Assembly (NCBI RefSeq): GCF_013409305.1
Contig: NZ_JACBZJ010000001.1
Span: 2,232,001 to 2,296,000, forward strand
Source: Cellulomonas soli
GTDB lineage: Bacteria > Actinomycetota > Actinomycetes > Actinomycetales > Cellulomonadaceae
Direction of reading: 5' to 3'
Length of the DNA: 64,000 nucleotides
The notes below the pieces were generated by a model. That model made no database searches. It worked only from the letters and a program-made list of their open reading frames with translations, and was not told where the DNA came from. Shown one piece after another: positions 33,346 to 41,165 of this stretch (position 1 is the stretch's first letter; each line of letters starts with the position of its first letter). The position numbers and the translations under genes are program-made.

Positions 33346-33364
33346 GTGCACGCCTGGCGTGCAC
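33346..33364. promoter_or_regulatory. Inverted repeat upstream of the MinD-like gene
   Basis: GTGCACGC (33346-33353) and GCGTGCAC (33357-33364) form an 8-bp inverted repeat with a 3-base centre, 26 bases before the ATG. Candidate operator or RNA hairpin before the Shine-Dalgarno. Confidence 0.45.
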
Positions 33365-33389
33365 GGCCGCTGGACGAGGAGAGACACCG

Positions 33390-35057
33390 ATGACCGAGCG
33401 CAGGGGCGACCAGGCCCTGGCAGGCGACGGACCGCAGGAGGCGCCCACGGGGACGGGGGCCGTCGCCGCCGTGACCCTGGCGTCGACCGCTGCGGGGCGC
33501 ACCCCGACGATCCGTGCCGAGGTGCGCGACGACGGCACGGGTGAGCTGGCCGTGGACGGTGTCGTGCAGCAGGTGCGTGCCGGTTCGCTCGCCGAGGCCG
33601 GTGCCGCGGTGACCGCCCGGATCGCCGAGCTGGCCGCAGCCGCCGGCCGGTCGCTTCCCGCCGAGATCCGTGACCCGGACGGCCTGTGGGCGCTGCTCAT
33701 CCACCCCGACGGCACGGTCGACGAGGCCCCCGGCACCGGTGACGAGACGGGGACGGCGGACACGGGTCCCGCGGCGTCCGCCCCGGCGGCGACGGGAGCG
33801 TCCCGCTCCGGCGCGGTCGCCTCCCCGACCCGGGCCGGTGCGACGGGCACGCCCGCGACCCCGGCCGCGTCGACCCCCGGCCCGGCGGCTCCGGCGCCGG
33901 ACGCGTCACCGACCGCCTCACCGACTGCCGCGCCTGCCGCCTCGCCTGCAGCCTCGCCTGCCGCCCCGCCTGCCGCCCTGGCGGCCTCCGAGCCGACCCC
34001 GGCCGTCCCCGCGCCGACCACGGGTGCGACCCGCGCGGTGGCCGCGCCCGTGAGCCGGGCCCAGACCCGCACGGGTGCCGTCGCCGTGGTCCGCGAGCCG
34101 CAGCCCGCGTCCGGGTCGCTGACCCTGCCCACGCTCGACGACCTGCTCGCCACCCGGCACTCGGCCACGGGCGGGCCCGCCGAGGAGGGCTGGCGCGGCA
34201 CCGTGCGTCGCCTCACCGGCGGTCGCTGGGCGCCGCACCCGGGCCCGGCCGAACGTCGACGCAGGGGAGAGGTCGCCGCCGTGCGCCGCTCGCTCGACGG
34301 CCCTCGCACGATCGTCGTGCTCAACCCCAAGGGCGGCGCGCACAAGACGACCGCGACCATGCTGCTCGCCGCCACCTTCGGCCTGCAGCGCGGCGGCTAC
34401 ACGCTCGCCTGGGACAACAACGAGACGCGCGGCACGCTCGGCTGGCGGTCCTCGCACGCCGACCACACGCGCACCGCGGTCGACCTGCTGCACGCGCTGC
34501 CGTCCCTGACCGCGCGCGGCACGGTCCGCATCGGCGACCTCGACCAGTTCGTGCGCACGCAGCCGACCGAGCAGTTCGACGTGCTCGCCTCCGACGAGGA
34601 CGCGGCGTCGGCCGCCCTGTTCGACGCACGGTCGTTCTCCGAGCTGCACAGCATCCTGTCCCGGTTCTACCGGGTGCTCGTCGTCGACACGGGCAACAAC
34701 ATGCGCGCCTCGAACTGGCAGGCCGCGATCGACGTGGCCGACCAGCTCGTCATCGTCTCCACGATCCGTGAGGACACCGCGCAGTCGGCCGCGTGGGCGA
34801 TCGACGCGCTGCGGGCCACGGGCCACGACGAGGCCGTGCGCCGCGCGGTCACCGTGCTCTCCGCGCCCGACGCGAAGGTCGACAAGGAGCTGCGCAACCG
34901 GCTGCGCTCGCACTTCGGTGCGCTGACCCGCGACGTCGTCGACGTGCCGCACGACCCGGCGCTCGTGGCCGGCGGGCCGATCCGGTTCGACGAGCTCAGC
35001 ACCCGGACGCGTGACGCGTGGCTGCACGTGACGTCGGTGGTGGCGGAGGGGCTGTAG
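33390..35057 (+). CDS. MinD/ParA-like ATPase with long N-terminal region
   Basis: 555 residues. Residues 1-115 hold a small unknown domain (EVRDDGTGELAVDGVVQQVRAGSLAEAGAAV...). A Pro/Ala/Thr-rich linker follows to about 240. The ATPase starts at VVLNPKGGAHKTTATMLL, with the deviant Walker A K314-G-G-A-H-K319-T. FYRVLVVDTGNNMRASNWQAAIDVADQLVIVSTI is the Walker B and adjacent strand. LLAAT and DELSTRT follow. This architecture is common in actinobacteria, often beside ESX-type genes. ATG 33390 has GAGGAGAG. It precedes the ECF sigma factor gene by 121 bases and probably belongs to a separate unit. Confidence 0.85.
   Translation: MTERRGDQALAGDGPQEAPTGTGAVAAVTLASTAAGRTPTIRAEVRDDGTGELAVDGVVQQVRAGSLAEAGAAVTARIAELAAAAGRSLPAEIRDPDGLWALLIHPDGTVDEAPGTGDETGTADTGPAASAPAATGASRSGAVASPTRAGATGTPATPAASTPGPAAPAPDASPTASPTAAPAASPAASPAAPPAALAASEPTPAVPAPTTGATRAVAAPVSRAQTRTGAVAVVREPQPASGSLTLPTLDDLLATRHSATGGPAEEGWRGTVRRLTGGRWAPHPGPAERRRRGEVAAVRRSLDGPRTIVVLNPKGGAHKTTATMLLAATFGLQRGGYTLAWDNNETRGTLGWRSSHADHTRTAVDLLHALPSLTARGTVRIGDLDQFVRTQPTEQFDVLASDEDAASAALFDARSFSELHSILSRFYRVLVVDTGNNMRASNWQAAIDVADQLVIVSTIREDTAQSAAWAIDALRATGHDEAVRRAVTVLSAPDAKVDKELRNRLRSHFGALTRDVVDVPHDPALVAGGPIRFDELSTRTRDAWLHVTSVVAEGL
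33906..33983 (+). repeat. Imperfect 12-base Ala/Pro-coding repeats in the MinD-like linker
   Basis: Units of the form GCCTCGCCTGCN encode repeats of ASPA/APAA. They make the Pro/Ala-rich linker between the N-terminal and ATPase domains and look prone to slippage. Confidence 0.5.
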
Positions 35058-35097
35058 CCGGAGGGCTGCAGGCGTCGGGACAGGTCTCGGTGGGCGT

Positions 35098-35124
35098 GCA
35101 AGATCCTGCGCGGTGGGGACACAG
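35098..35124 (+). promoter_or_regulatory. Candidate ECF promoter GCAAG-N17-CACAG (sigma gene)
   Basis: GCAAG at 35098-35102 and CACAG at 35120-35124 are separated by 17 bases, 54 bases before the sigma factor GTG. The same two blocks and spacing occur before the next gene (35772-35798), suggesting a shared ECF promoter. Confidence 0.5.
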
Positions 35125-35178
35125 TGCAGGTGAGGGCCATCCGTCCGTCTCGCACCGACACCGACACAGGGAGCCGCC

Positions 35179-35754
35179 GTGCGGCCGCACATCGCCGACG
35201 ACAGTCCCGCCACCGACGCGCCGGGCGGCGCACCGACCCGCCTGCACGTGGTCGCCGACGGGACGGTGCACGACGCCGCCTGGTTCGACGCGCTGGTCCG
35301 CGAGCACGGTGCCGCCGTGCACCGATACCTGCTGCGCCGCATCGGCGCCTCGGGGCGGGACGAGGCCGAGGACCTCGCCGCCGACGTGCTGACCGTCGCC
35401 TGGCGTCGGCGCGACGACGTGCCCGACGGCGCCGAGCTGCCGTGGCTCTACCGGACGGCCGGGTTCGTGCTCGCCAACCACCGGCGCAAGGGCCGGCCGG
35501 TGCCGGTCGCCGACGTGCCCGACGAGGTGGACGACGCCGACCCGGCGGTGCTCGCGGTCGAGGACGCGCAGGTCCGCGCGGTGCTCGCGGCCCTCGGCGC
35601 GCGGGACCGGCAGATCCTGCTGCTGCACGCGTGGGAGGGCCTGACGGGTGCCGCGCTCGCGGAGGTCCTGGGCATCAGCCGGGGTGGGGCGGACGCGGCG
35701 CTGAGCCGGGCGCGCGCGCGGCTGCGCGAGGTCTGGGCCGCGCTCGACGCCTGA
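35179..35754 (+). CDS. ECF-type RNA polymerase sigma factor
   Basis: 191 residues. Region 2 spans DALVREHGAAVHRYLLRRIG...DEAEDLAADVLTVAWRR, where the recognised D-E-A-E-D-L...V pattern lies, and LPWLYRTAGFVLANHRRK. Region 4 is LAALGARDRQILLLHAWEGLTGAALAEVLGISRGGADAALSRARARL, a clear HTH. GTG 35179 has CAGGGAG upstream. The next gene (118 bases on) encodes a single-pass membrane protein that may be its anti-sigma. Both genes share the GCAAG-N17-CACAG motif, supporting autoregulation. Confidence 0.9.
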   Translation: MRPHIADDSPATDAPGGAPTRLHVVADGTVHDAAWFDALVREHGAAVHRYLLRRIGASGRDEAEDLAADVLTVAWRRRDDVPDGAELPWLYRTAGFVLANHRRKGRPVPVADVPDEVDDADPAVLAVEDAQVRAVLAALGARDRQILLLHAWEGLTGAALAEVLGISRGGADAALSRARARLREVWAALDA

Positions 35755-35771
35755 GCCACGGCCCGCGTGCT

Positions 35772-35798
35772 GCAAGGACGGGGCGCTCCGGCACACAG
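35772..35798 (+). promoter_or_regulatory. Candidate ECF promoter GCAAG-N17-CACAG (membrane partner gene)
   Basis: Second instance of the motif before ATG 35872: GCAAG at 35772-35776, 17 bases, CACAG at 35794-35798. Confidence 0.5.
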
Positions 35799-35871
35799 AC
35801 GGGGTGGAGGGCTGACGTGACGCGGACCCGGCCGGACCGGCCCCACGCGACGCCCCTCGGGAGGGAACACC

Positions 35872-37392
35872 ATGAGCGACAGGACGCCGACCGGCACGCC
35901 CGACGAGGGCGCGCAGCCGCAGGGCGAGGGTGCGCAGCCGCGCGACGAGGCGTTCGACCGCGTCCGTGCGGCGGACCCCGCCGCGGGGGCCACCGCTGAT
36001 CTCGACCGGTTGGCCGCGACGGCCCGGGACCGTGCCGGGCTCGCGACCGCCGGTGCCGCCGATGCGGCCGCCGGCACGACCGCGAGCACGACCGAGAACA
36101 CGCCTGAGGGCGCGACCGACGAGCTCGCCGAGGTGCGGGTCCTGGGCGGTGCGCGCACCCGCCGGCCCGCGCGCTGGCTGCAGATCGCGGCCGCGGTCGC
36201 CGGTGTCGCCGTGATCGGGGGCGGCGGCTACGCGCTCGGCCTGGTCCGGGACGGTGGCGGGGCGGCCTCGGTCGCCGACGCGGCAGCCCCGGCGATCAGC
36301 CTGGAGGGTTCCGCCGACCAGGGCGCGGCGGGCGACTCCGCGGCGTCGAGCTCGATGGCGGGCACGATGGCGGGCACGGAGTCGAAGCTGGCGGGCGACA
36401 TGGCCTCGGGCTGGTGGTTCGGCGGCCGGACCGTGTTCACGCAGCAGGGCCTGTCCGACGAGGCCGGCCAGGGCAAGGCGTGGGGCTTCGACGCGGCGTC
36501 CGTCGTCACGCAGGAGACGGTGGCCCGGATCGCGGCGGCGTTCGGCGTGCCCGGCGATCCGCGGCAGGAGTACGGCAGCTGGACGGTGGGCCCGACGGAC
36601 GGCACGGGGGCGACGGTCAGCCTGTCGCCCGACGGCCTGGCGAGCATGTCGTTCTACGACCCGACGCTCGACCCGTGGGCGCAGTGCTACGCCTCCGCGA
36701 CGGACACGACGTCGGCCGGCGCGGCCGGCAGCGACAGCGCCGCCGTGGAGCCCGCGCCTGCCGAGTGCGTGCCCTCGGGCGCCCCGGCGCCCACGGGTGA
36801 CGCGGCCGTGGCGGAGGTCCGTGACGTGGTGGCCGACCTGGGGGTCGACCCCGACGGCTGGGAGTACGAGGTGCAGACGGACACGGGCAACCCGCAGGCG
36901 GTGTACCTGACGTTGCAGCAGGTCGTCGACGGTCAGCGCACGGGTGTGACCGGCAGCGCGACGCTGGTGGCCGACGGCGTGCAGTCGCTGTACCTGCCGC
37001 TCGCGCCGGTGGTCGACCTGGGCACGTACGACGTGGTCAGCGCGGTCGAGGCGGTGCAGCGGCTGGCGGACCCGCGGTTCGGTCCGACGTCGAACGGCGT
37101 GATGCCGCTGATGAGCGGTGCCGTCAAGGATGCGACGACCTCGCTGGTCGCCCCCGAGGGTGCCGAGGCGACCGAGCCGACCGTGCCCGCGACTCCGACG
37201 GCCGGTGCCCGGATCGCGTGGCCGGTGCAGCAGGTGACGCTGACCTCGGCCCGTCTGGGTGTCGCGCTGACGACGCTCCCGGACGGCGCCTCGGTGCTCG
37301 TGCCGACGTACGAGCTGGCGGACGCGGACGGCACGACGTGGTCCGTGATCGCCGTCGTGGAGGACCAGCTGGACCTCACCCCGGCCGGCTGA
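35872..37392 (+). CDS. Single-pass membrane protein paired with the ECF sigma factor
   Basis: 506 residues. A cytoplasmic N-terminus (about 100 residues, Glu/Ala-rich, with EAFDRVRAADPA near residue 25) precedes one transmembrane helix (WLQIAAAVAGVAVIGGGGYALGLV). A large extracytoplasmic region with YceG-like or beta-rich folds follows (WWFGGRTVFTQQGLS...). The topology fits an anti-sigma factor, but no ZAS (HxxxCxxC) motif is present. The extracytoplasmic part has two cysteines near residue 265 and 300. It may sense an envelope signal. ATG 35872 has GGGAGGG upstream. A strong terminator follows. Confidence 0.72.
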   Translation: MSDRTPTGTPDEGAQPQGEGAQPRDEAFDRVRAADPAAGATADLDRLAATARDRAGLATAGAADAAAGTTASTTENTPEGATDELAEVRVLGGARTRRPARWLQIAAAVAGVAVIGGGGYALGLVRDGGGAASVADAAAPAISLEGSADQGAAGDSAASSSMAGTMAGTESKLAGDMASGWWFGGRTVFTQQGLSDEAGQGKAWGFDAASVVTQETVARIAAAFGVPGDPRQEYGSWTVGPTDGTGATVSLSPDGLASMSFYDPTLDPWAQCYASATDTTSAGAAGSDSAAVEPAPAECVPSGAPAPTGDAAVAEVRDVVADLGVDPDGWEYEVQTDTGNPQAVYLTLQQVVDGQRTGVTGSATLVADGVQSLYLPLAPVVDLGTYDVVSAVEAVQRLADPRFGPTSNGVMPLMSGAVKDATTSLVAPEGAEATEPTVPATPTAGARIAWPVQQVTLTSARLGVALTTLPDGASVLVPTYELADADGTTWSVIAVVEDQLDLTPAG

Positions 37393-37396
37393 CCCG

Positions 37397-37444
37397 CACG
37401 CCGCGGTCCCGTCGCGTGGAGGGACGCGACGGGACCGCGGCGTG
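37397..37444. terminator. Strong bidirectional terminator
   Basis: A perfect 21-bp stem (37397-37417 with 37424-37444; arm ends CACGCCGCGG and CCGTCGCGT) with a 6-base loop, between the converging ends of the membrane-protein gene and the GH42 gene. Confidence 0.9.
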
Positions 37445-37460
37445 CCGGGCCGTCAGCTGG

Positions 37461-37498
37461 TCGTCAGGCGGTCGTCACACGGCCGTCAGGCGGTCGTG
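37461..37498. repeat. 14-base direct repeat at the 3' end of the GH42 gene
   Basis: CGTCAGGCGGTCGT occurs twice, about 24 bases apart, the second copy spanning the GH42 stop codon. Probably a small duplication with no evident function. Confidence 0.5.
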
Positions 37499-39564
37499 AG
37501 CGGGGCGACCCGCACGACGGCCGTGCCGCCCGCGGCGACCTTGAGGGTGCCGTCGACCTGCGTTCCGCTGATGAGCTCGAGGCCGTCGGCGGTGAGCACC
37601 GCGGCCTCGTCCCCGTGGTTGACGGCCACGAGGTAGTCGGCGTCGACGCCGTGCCGGCGGACCACCTCGAGCTGGGGGGCGTGCTCGGCCGCGGTGAGCC
37701 CCGCGTCGCGGTAGGCGGCGGTGAGCACGGGGGCGAGCTCGGCGACGGACAGCCGGGTGGAGACGTACCAGCCGGTCCCCGTTCCGTGCGGGTGGCGCGT
37801 GATGGCGGGCCGTCCGGCGGCGGGCCCGTCGAGGTAGGTGGACACGACGTCGGCGCCCTCGAGCGCGATGTCGTCGCTCCACACGTCCCCGACGAGCGTG
37901 GCCGGGTGGTCGGCGACCGTGCCGTCCCAGGTCAGGTGCACCTGCTGGTCGGCGCGCAGCGGCAGGAACTCCTCGACGGTCAGCCCGAGCACCTGGCGCA
38001 GCGGCGCCACGTAGCCGCCGGCGTGCACGGCGTCGTTCTCGTCGACGACGGCCGAGAAGTAGGAGACGACGAGCGTGCCGCCGTCGGCGACGTACCGGTC
38101 GAGGTTGGCCGCGGCGTCCGCGGTGAGCAGGTAGGACGCGGGTGCGACGACCAGTCGGTACCCGGACAGGTCGTCCGTGGGGTGCCGCATGTCGACGGTG
38201 AGCCCGTCGAGCCAGAGCCGCTCGTACCAGGCGCGCAGGCGTTCGGCGTGGTCGGCGTCGACGGACGGGCGCCACTCCAGGTCCTGCGCCCAGAACGACT
38301 CCCAGTCCCAGAGGATCGCGACGTCGCCGTGCACGCGGCTGTCGCGGACCTCGGCGAGCCGCCCGAGGTCGGCGCCGAGCGCGGTGACCTCGCGCCACAC
38401 CCGCGAGGACGTGCCGGCGTGCGGGAGCATCGCGGAGTGGAACTTCTCGGCCCCGCTGCGCGAGGCGCGCCACTGGAAGAACAGCACGGCGTCGGCACCG
38501 TGCGCGACGTGCTGGAACGCGTTGCGGGCCAGCTCGCCCGACCGCTTGGCGACGTTGCGCGGCTGCCAGTTCACGGCCGAGGTGGAGTGCTCCATGAGGA
38601 TCCACGGGCGCCCGTCGGCGACGGAGCGGGTCAGGTCGGCCGCCATGGCCAGGCCGATGTGCCCCTGCTCGTCGGCGGCGGTCAGGTAGTGGTCGTTGGA
38701 GACGACGTCGACCTCGCGGCCCCAGGCCCACAGGTCGGTCGACGGGCAGGCGTTCGCCATGAAGTTCGTGGTGATGGGCACGGCGGAGTGTGCGCGGATC
38801 GCGTCGCGCTCGGCGAGGAAGCATGCGCGCAGCTGGTGGTCGGTGAACCGGGCGAAGTCGAGCCGCTGCGCGGGGTTGACCACGCTGGGGGCCACGGCGG
38901 GCGGCTGCACGTGCTCCCACTGCCCGTACCGCTGCCCCCAGAACGCGGTGCCCCAGGCGGTGTTGAGCGCGTCGAGCGTGCCGTAGCGCTCGTGCAGCCA
39001 GAGGCGGAACGCGGCGGCGGACGCGGGGGAGTAGTCGTCGGAGACGGGTGCGCCGTACTCGTTGTGCACGTGCCAGAGCGCGAGTGCGGGGTGCGTGCCG
39101 TAGCGCTGCGCGAGGGCGGTGGCGATGCGCACGCTGGCCCGGCGGTACTCGGGCGAGCTGGGGCAGGCCATGCCGCGCGAGCCGAAGCCGAGCACGGTGC
39201 CCTCGCGGGTGACGACCCTGGCGTGCGGGTAGGCGGCGAAGAACCAGGCGGGCGGGGACGCGGTCGGGGTGCCGAGGTCGACGCGGATGCCGTTCGCGTG
39301 CAGCAGGTCGATCAGCCGGTCGAGCCAGCCGAAGTCGTACTCGCCCTCGCGGGGCTCGAGCAGCGCCCAGGAGAAGATGCCGATGCTGACCAGGTTGACG
39401 CCCGCCTCGCGCATGAGGGCGACGTCCTCGTGCCAGACCTCCTCGGGCCACTGCTCGGGGTTGTAGTCGCCGCCGTAGGCGAGCCCGTCGAGGCCGACGG
39501 GCCAGCCGTCGCGGTGCGAGGCGGTGCTGTCGGCAGGGTGAGCGGTGGGGTGCTGGTCGGGCAT
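37486..39564 (-). CDS. Beta-galactosidase, glycoside hydrolase family 42
   Basis: 692 residues, the full GH42 length. GGDYNPEQWPEEVWHEDVALMREAGVNLVSIGIFSWALLEP opens the TIM barrel. The acid/base is E169 in HVHNEYG and the nucleophile E325 in ILMEHSTSAVNW. The beta-galactosidase trimerisation domain follows (YRLVVAPASYLLTADAAANLDRYV). There is no signal peptide: it hydrolyses imported galacto-oligosaccharides. ATG 39564 has GGAG 6 bases upstream; an ATG six codons earlier lacks one. It is divergent from the binding protein, and the inverted-repeat operator lies 30 bases upstream of its start, so it is likely controlled by the LacI protein at 43063. Confidence 0.95.
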   Translation of the reverse strand: MPDQHPTAHPADSTASHRDGWPVGLDGLAYGGDYNPEQWPEEVWHEDVALMREAGVNLVSIGIFSWALLEPREGEYDFGWLDRLIDLLHANGIRVDLGTPTASPPAWFFAAYPHARVVTREGTVLGFGSRGMACPSSPEYRRASVRIATALAQRYGTHPALALWHVHNEYGAPVSDDYSPASAAAFRLWLHERYGTLDALNTAWGTAFWGQRYGQWEHVQPPAVAPSVVNPAQRLDFARFTDHQLRACFLAERDAIRAHSAVPITTNFMANACPSTDLWAWGREVDVVSNDHYLTAADEQGHIGLAMAADLTRSVADGRPWILMEHSTSAVNWQPRNVAKRSGELARNAFQHVAHGADAVLFFQWRASRSGAEKFHSAMLPHAGTSSRVWREVTALGADLGRLAEVRDSRVHGDVAILWDWESFWAQDLEWRPSVDADHAERLRAWYERLWLDGLTVDMRHPTDDLSGYRLVVAPASYLLTADAAANLDRYVADGGTLVVSYFSAVVDENDAVHAGGYVAPLRQVLGLTVEEFLPLRADQQVHLTWDGTVADHPATLVGDVWSDDIALEGADVVSTYLDGPAAGRPAITRHPHGTGTGWYVSTRLSVAELAPVLTAAYRDAGLTAAEHAPQLEVVRRHGVDADYLVAVNHGDEAAVLTADGLELISGTQVDGTLKVAAGGTAVVRVAPLTTA

Positions 39565-39593
39565 GACACTCCGTCGAGTCATCAGAGATCGGA

Positions 39594-39624
39594 TGTGCAC
39601 GGTCACAGCCTGGGACCGTGCACA
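39594..39624. promoter_or_regulatory. LacI-type operator: 11-bp inverted repeat
   Basis: TGTGCACGGTC (39594-39604) and GACCGTGCACA (39614-39624) are perfect inverted arms with a 9-base spacer. It lies between the GH42 gene and the binding-protein gene. A third copy of the half-site is at 39684-39695. Confidence 0.75.
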
Positions 39625-39653
39625 ACGACCAGATAACACCAAGGATCTCGCTG

Positions 39654-39684
39654 TTGACAAGCCACCTGGCCGTGTCGTTACTGT
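39654..39684 (+). promoter_or_regulatory. Promoter of the binding-protein operon
   Basis: -35 TTGACA (39654-39659) and -10 TACTGT (39679-39684), 19 bases apart. An operator half-site overlaps the end of the -10 and the likely transcription start, a position where a repressor would block transcription. Confidence 0.65.
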
Positions 39685-39695
39685 GATCGTGCACA
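39684..39695 (+). promoter_or_regulatory. Third operator half-site TGATCGTGCACA
   Basis: Matches the TGACCGTGCACA/GGACCGTGCACA arms of the main operator. It overlaps the -10 region of the binding-protein promoter. Confidence 0.65.
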
Positions 39696-39759
39696 GGCAG
39701 CGCGGATCAGCCGCGCTCCGTCCGCCGCGAGGGTGCGGTGGACTTGACGAGGAGGTCAG

Positions 39760-41079
39760 ATGCGCCTGCACACAGGCCTGAAGGTCGCGGCAGCACTCGC
39801 GGCCACCACACTGCTCATGACGGCGTGCTCGTCCGGCTCGGACTCCCCGGGCACCGACGACACCGCGGCCGGCCCGGTCGACCTGGTCTTCTGGACCTGG
39901 GCGCCCGGCATGGACGAGATCGCCGCGGTGTGGAACGAGTCGCACCCGGACATCCAGGTGACGGTCAACAAGCAGGACGGCGGTGACGCCGCGGTCACCA
40001 AGCTGCTCACGGCGATCAAGGCAGGGTCCGGCGCGCCGGACATCATGCAGGCCGAGTACCAGAAGATCCCGACGCTCGTCTCCTCCGACGCGCTCGCGGA
40101 CCTGTCCGGCGAGCTCTCCGAGGACACCGCCTCGCACTTCTCGGACGGCATGTGGGAGGCCGTGACCCTCGGCTCCGACGCCGTCTACGGCGTCCCGCAG
40201 GACTCCGGCCCGATGGAGCTGTACTACCGCGCGGACATCTTCGAGCAGTACGGCCTCGCGGTGCCCACCACGTGGGAGGAGTACGCGCAGGTCGCCGAGC
40301 AGCTGCACACCGCCGACCCGACCAAGTACCTCGGCACGTTCTCGGCGCAGGACGCCGGCTGGTTCACCGGCCTCGCCCAGCAGGCCGGTGCGTCCTGGTG
40401 GGGCATCGACGGCGAGGCGTGGACGGTCGACATCGACGCCGACCCCACGCAGAAGGTCGCCGCGTACTGGGGTGACCTCGTCGAGAAGGGCGTCATCGAC
40501 AACAAGCCGATGTACACCCCCGAGTGGGGCGCCGCGCTGAACGACGGCACGCAGGTCGCCTGGGTCTCGGCCATCTGGGGTCCCGGCGTGCTCGAGGGCA
40601 ACGCCCCCGACACCGCCGGCCTGTGGAAGATGGCCCCCATGCCGCAGTGGGAGTCCGGTGACGAGGCGACCGGCAACTGGGGCGGCTCGGCCACCTCGGT
40701 GACCACCCAGTCCGAGCACCCGGCCGAGGCCGCGCAGTTCATCGAGTGGATGAACTCCTCCCAGGAGGGCGTGAACCTGCTCGTCGAGAAGGGCTCGGTC
40801 TACCCGGCCGACATCCCCGGCCAGGCCGAGGCGCTCGCCGAGCCGCCGGCGTTCTTCTCCAACCAGCCGGACTTCTACACGATCGCCGCGCAGATCGCGC
40901 AGACCGTGCAGCCGTTCCAGTACGGACCGAACGTCAACGTGGCCTACTCGGCCTACAACGACGAGTTCGGCAAGGCCGCCGAGGCCAAGTCCGCGTCCCT
41001 GTTCACCGACGCCGTCACCGCCATGCAGACGGCGACCGTCGAGGACCTGAAGAACTCGGGCTTCACGGTCAAGGAGTGA
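39760..41079 (+). CDS. Galactoside ABC transporter substrate-binding lipoprotein
   Basis: 439 residues. Signal peptide with lipobox (MTAC near residue 23), Asp/Thr linker, then PVDLVFWTWAPGMDEIAAVWNESHPDIQVTV, the lobe 1 opening of family 1 solute-binding proteins. VPTTWEEYAQVAEQL and TGNWGGSATSVTTQSEHPAEAAQFIEWMNSS are usual family blocks. ATG 39760 has GAGGAGG 6 bases upstream. It heads the operon with two permeases; a hairpin follows its stop. The neighbouring GH42 enzyme suggests a beta-galactoside (galacto-oligosaccharide or arabinogalactan fragment) as ligand. Confidence 0.94.
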   Translation: MRLHTGLKVAAALAATTLLMTACSSGSDSPGTDDTAAGPVDLVFWTWAPGMDEIAAVWNESHPDIQVTVNKQDGGDAAVTKLLTAIKAGSGAPDIMQAEYQKIPTLVSSDALADLSGELSEDTASHFSDGMWEAVTLGSDAVYGVPQDSGPMELYYRADIFEQYGLAVPTTWEEYAQVAEQLHTADPTKYLGTFSAQDAGWFTGLAQQAGASWWGIDGEAWTVDIDADPTQKVAAYWGDLVEKGVIDNKPMYTPEWGAALNDGTQVAWVSAIWGPGVLEGNAPDTAGLWKMAPMPQWESGDEATGNWGGSATSVTTQSEHPAEAAQFIEWMNSSQEGVNLLVEKGSVYPADIPGQAEALAEPPAFFSNQPDFYTIAAQIAQTVQPFQYGPNVNVAYSAYNDEFGKAAEAKSASLFTDAVTAMQTATVEDLKNSGFTVKE

Positions 41080-41083
41080 GTCC

Positions 41084-41125
41084 ACGGTCGGCCGTCCGGC
41101 ATCCCCCCGCCGGGCGGCCGACCGT
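41084..41125 (+). promoter_or_regulatory. Intercistronic hairpin between binding protein and permease
   Basis: ACGGTCGGCCGTCCGG (41084-41099) pairs with CCGGGCGGCCGACCGT (41110-41125), one G-U pair. It sits 4 bases after the stop, with no T-tract. It probably stabilises the binding-protein mRNA or attenuates the downstream permeases, as in the first sugar operon. Confidence 0.7.
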
Positions 41126-41165
41126 CCTCCACCCTCGACCTGAACCCCCAGGGAGCTGATCCACC

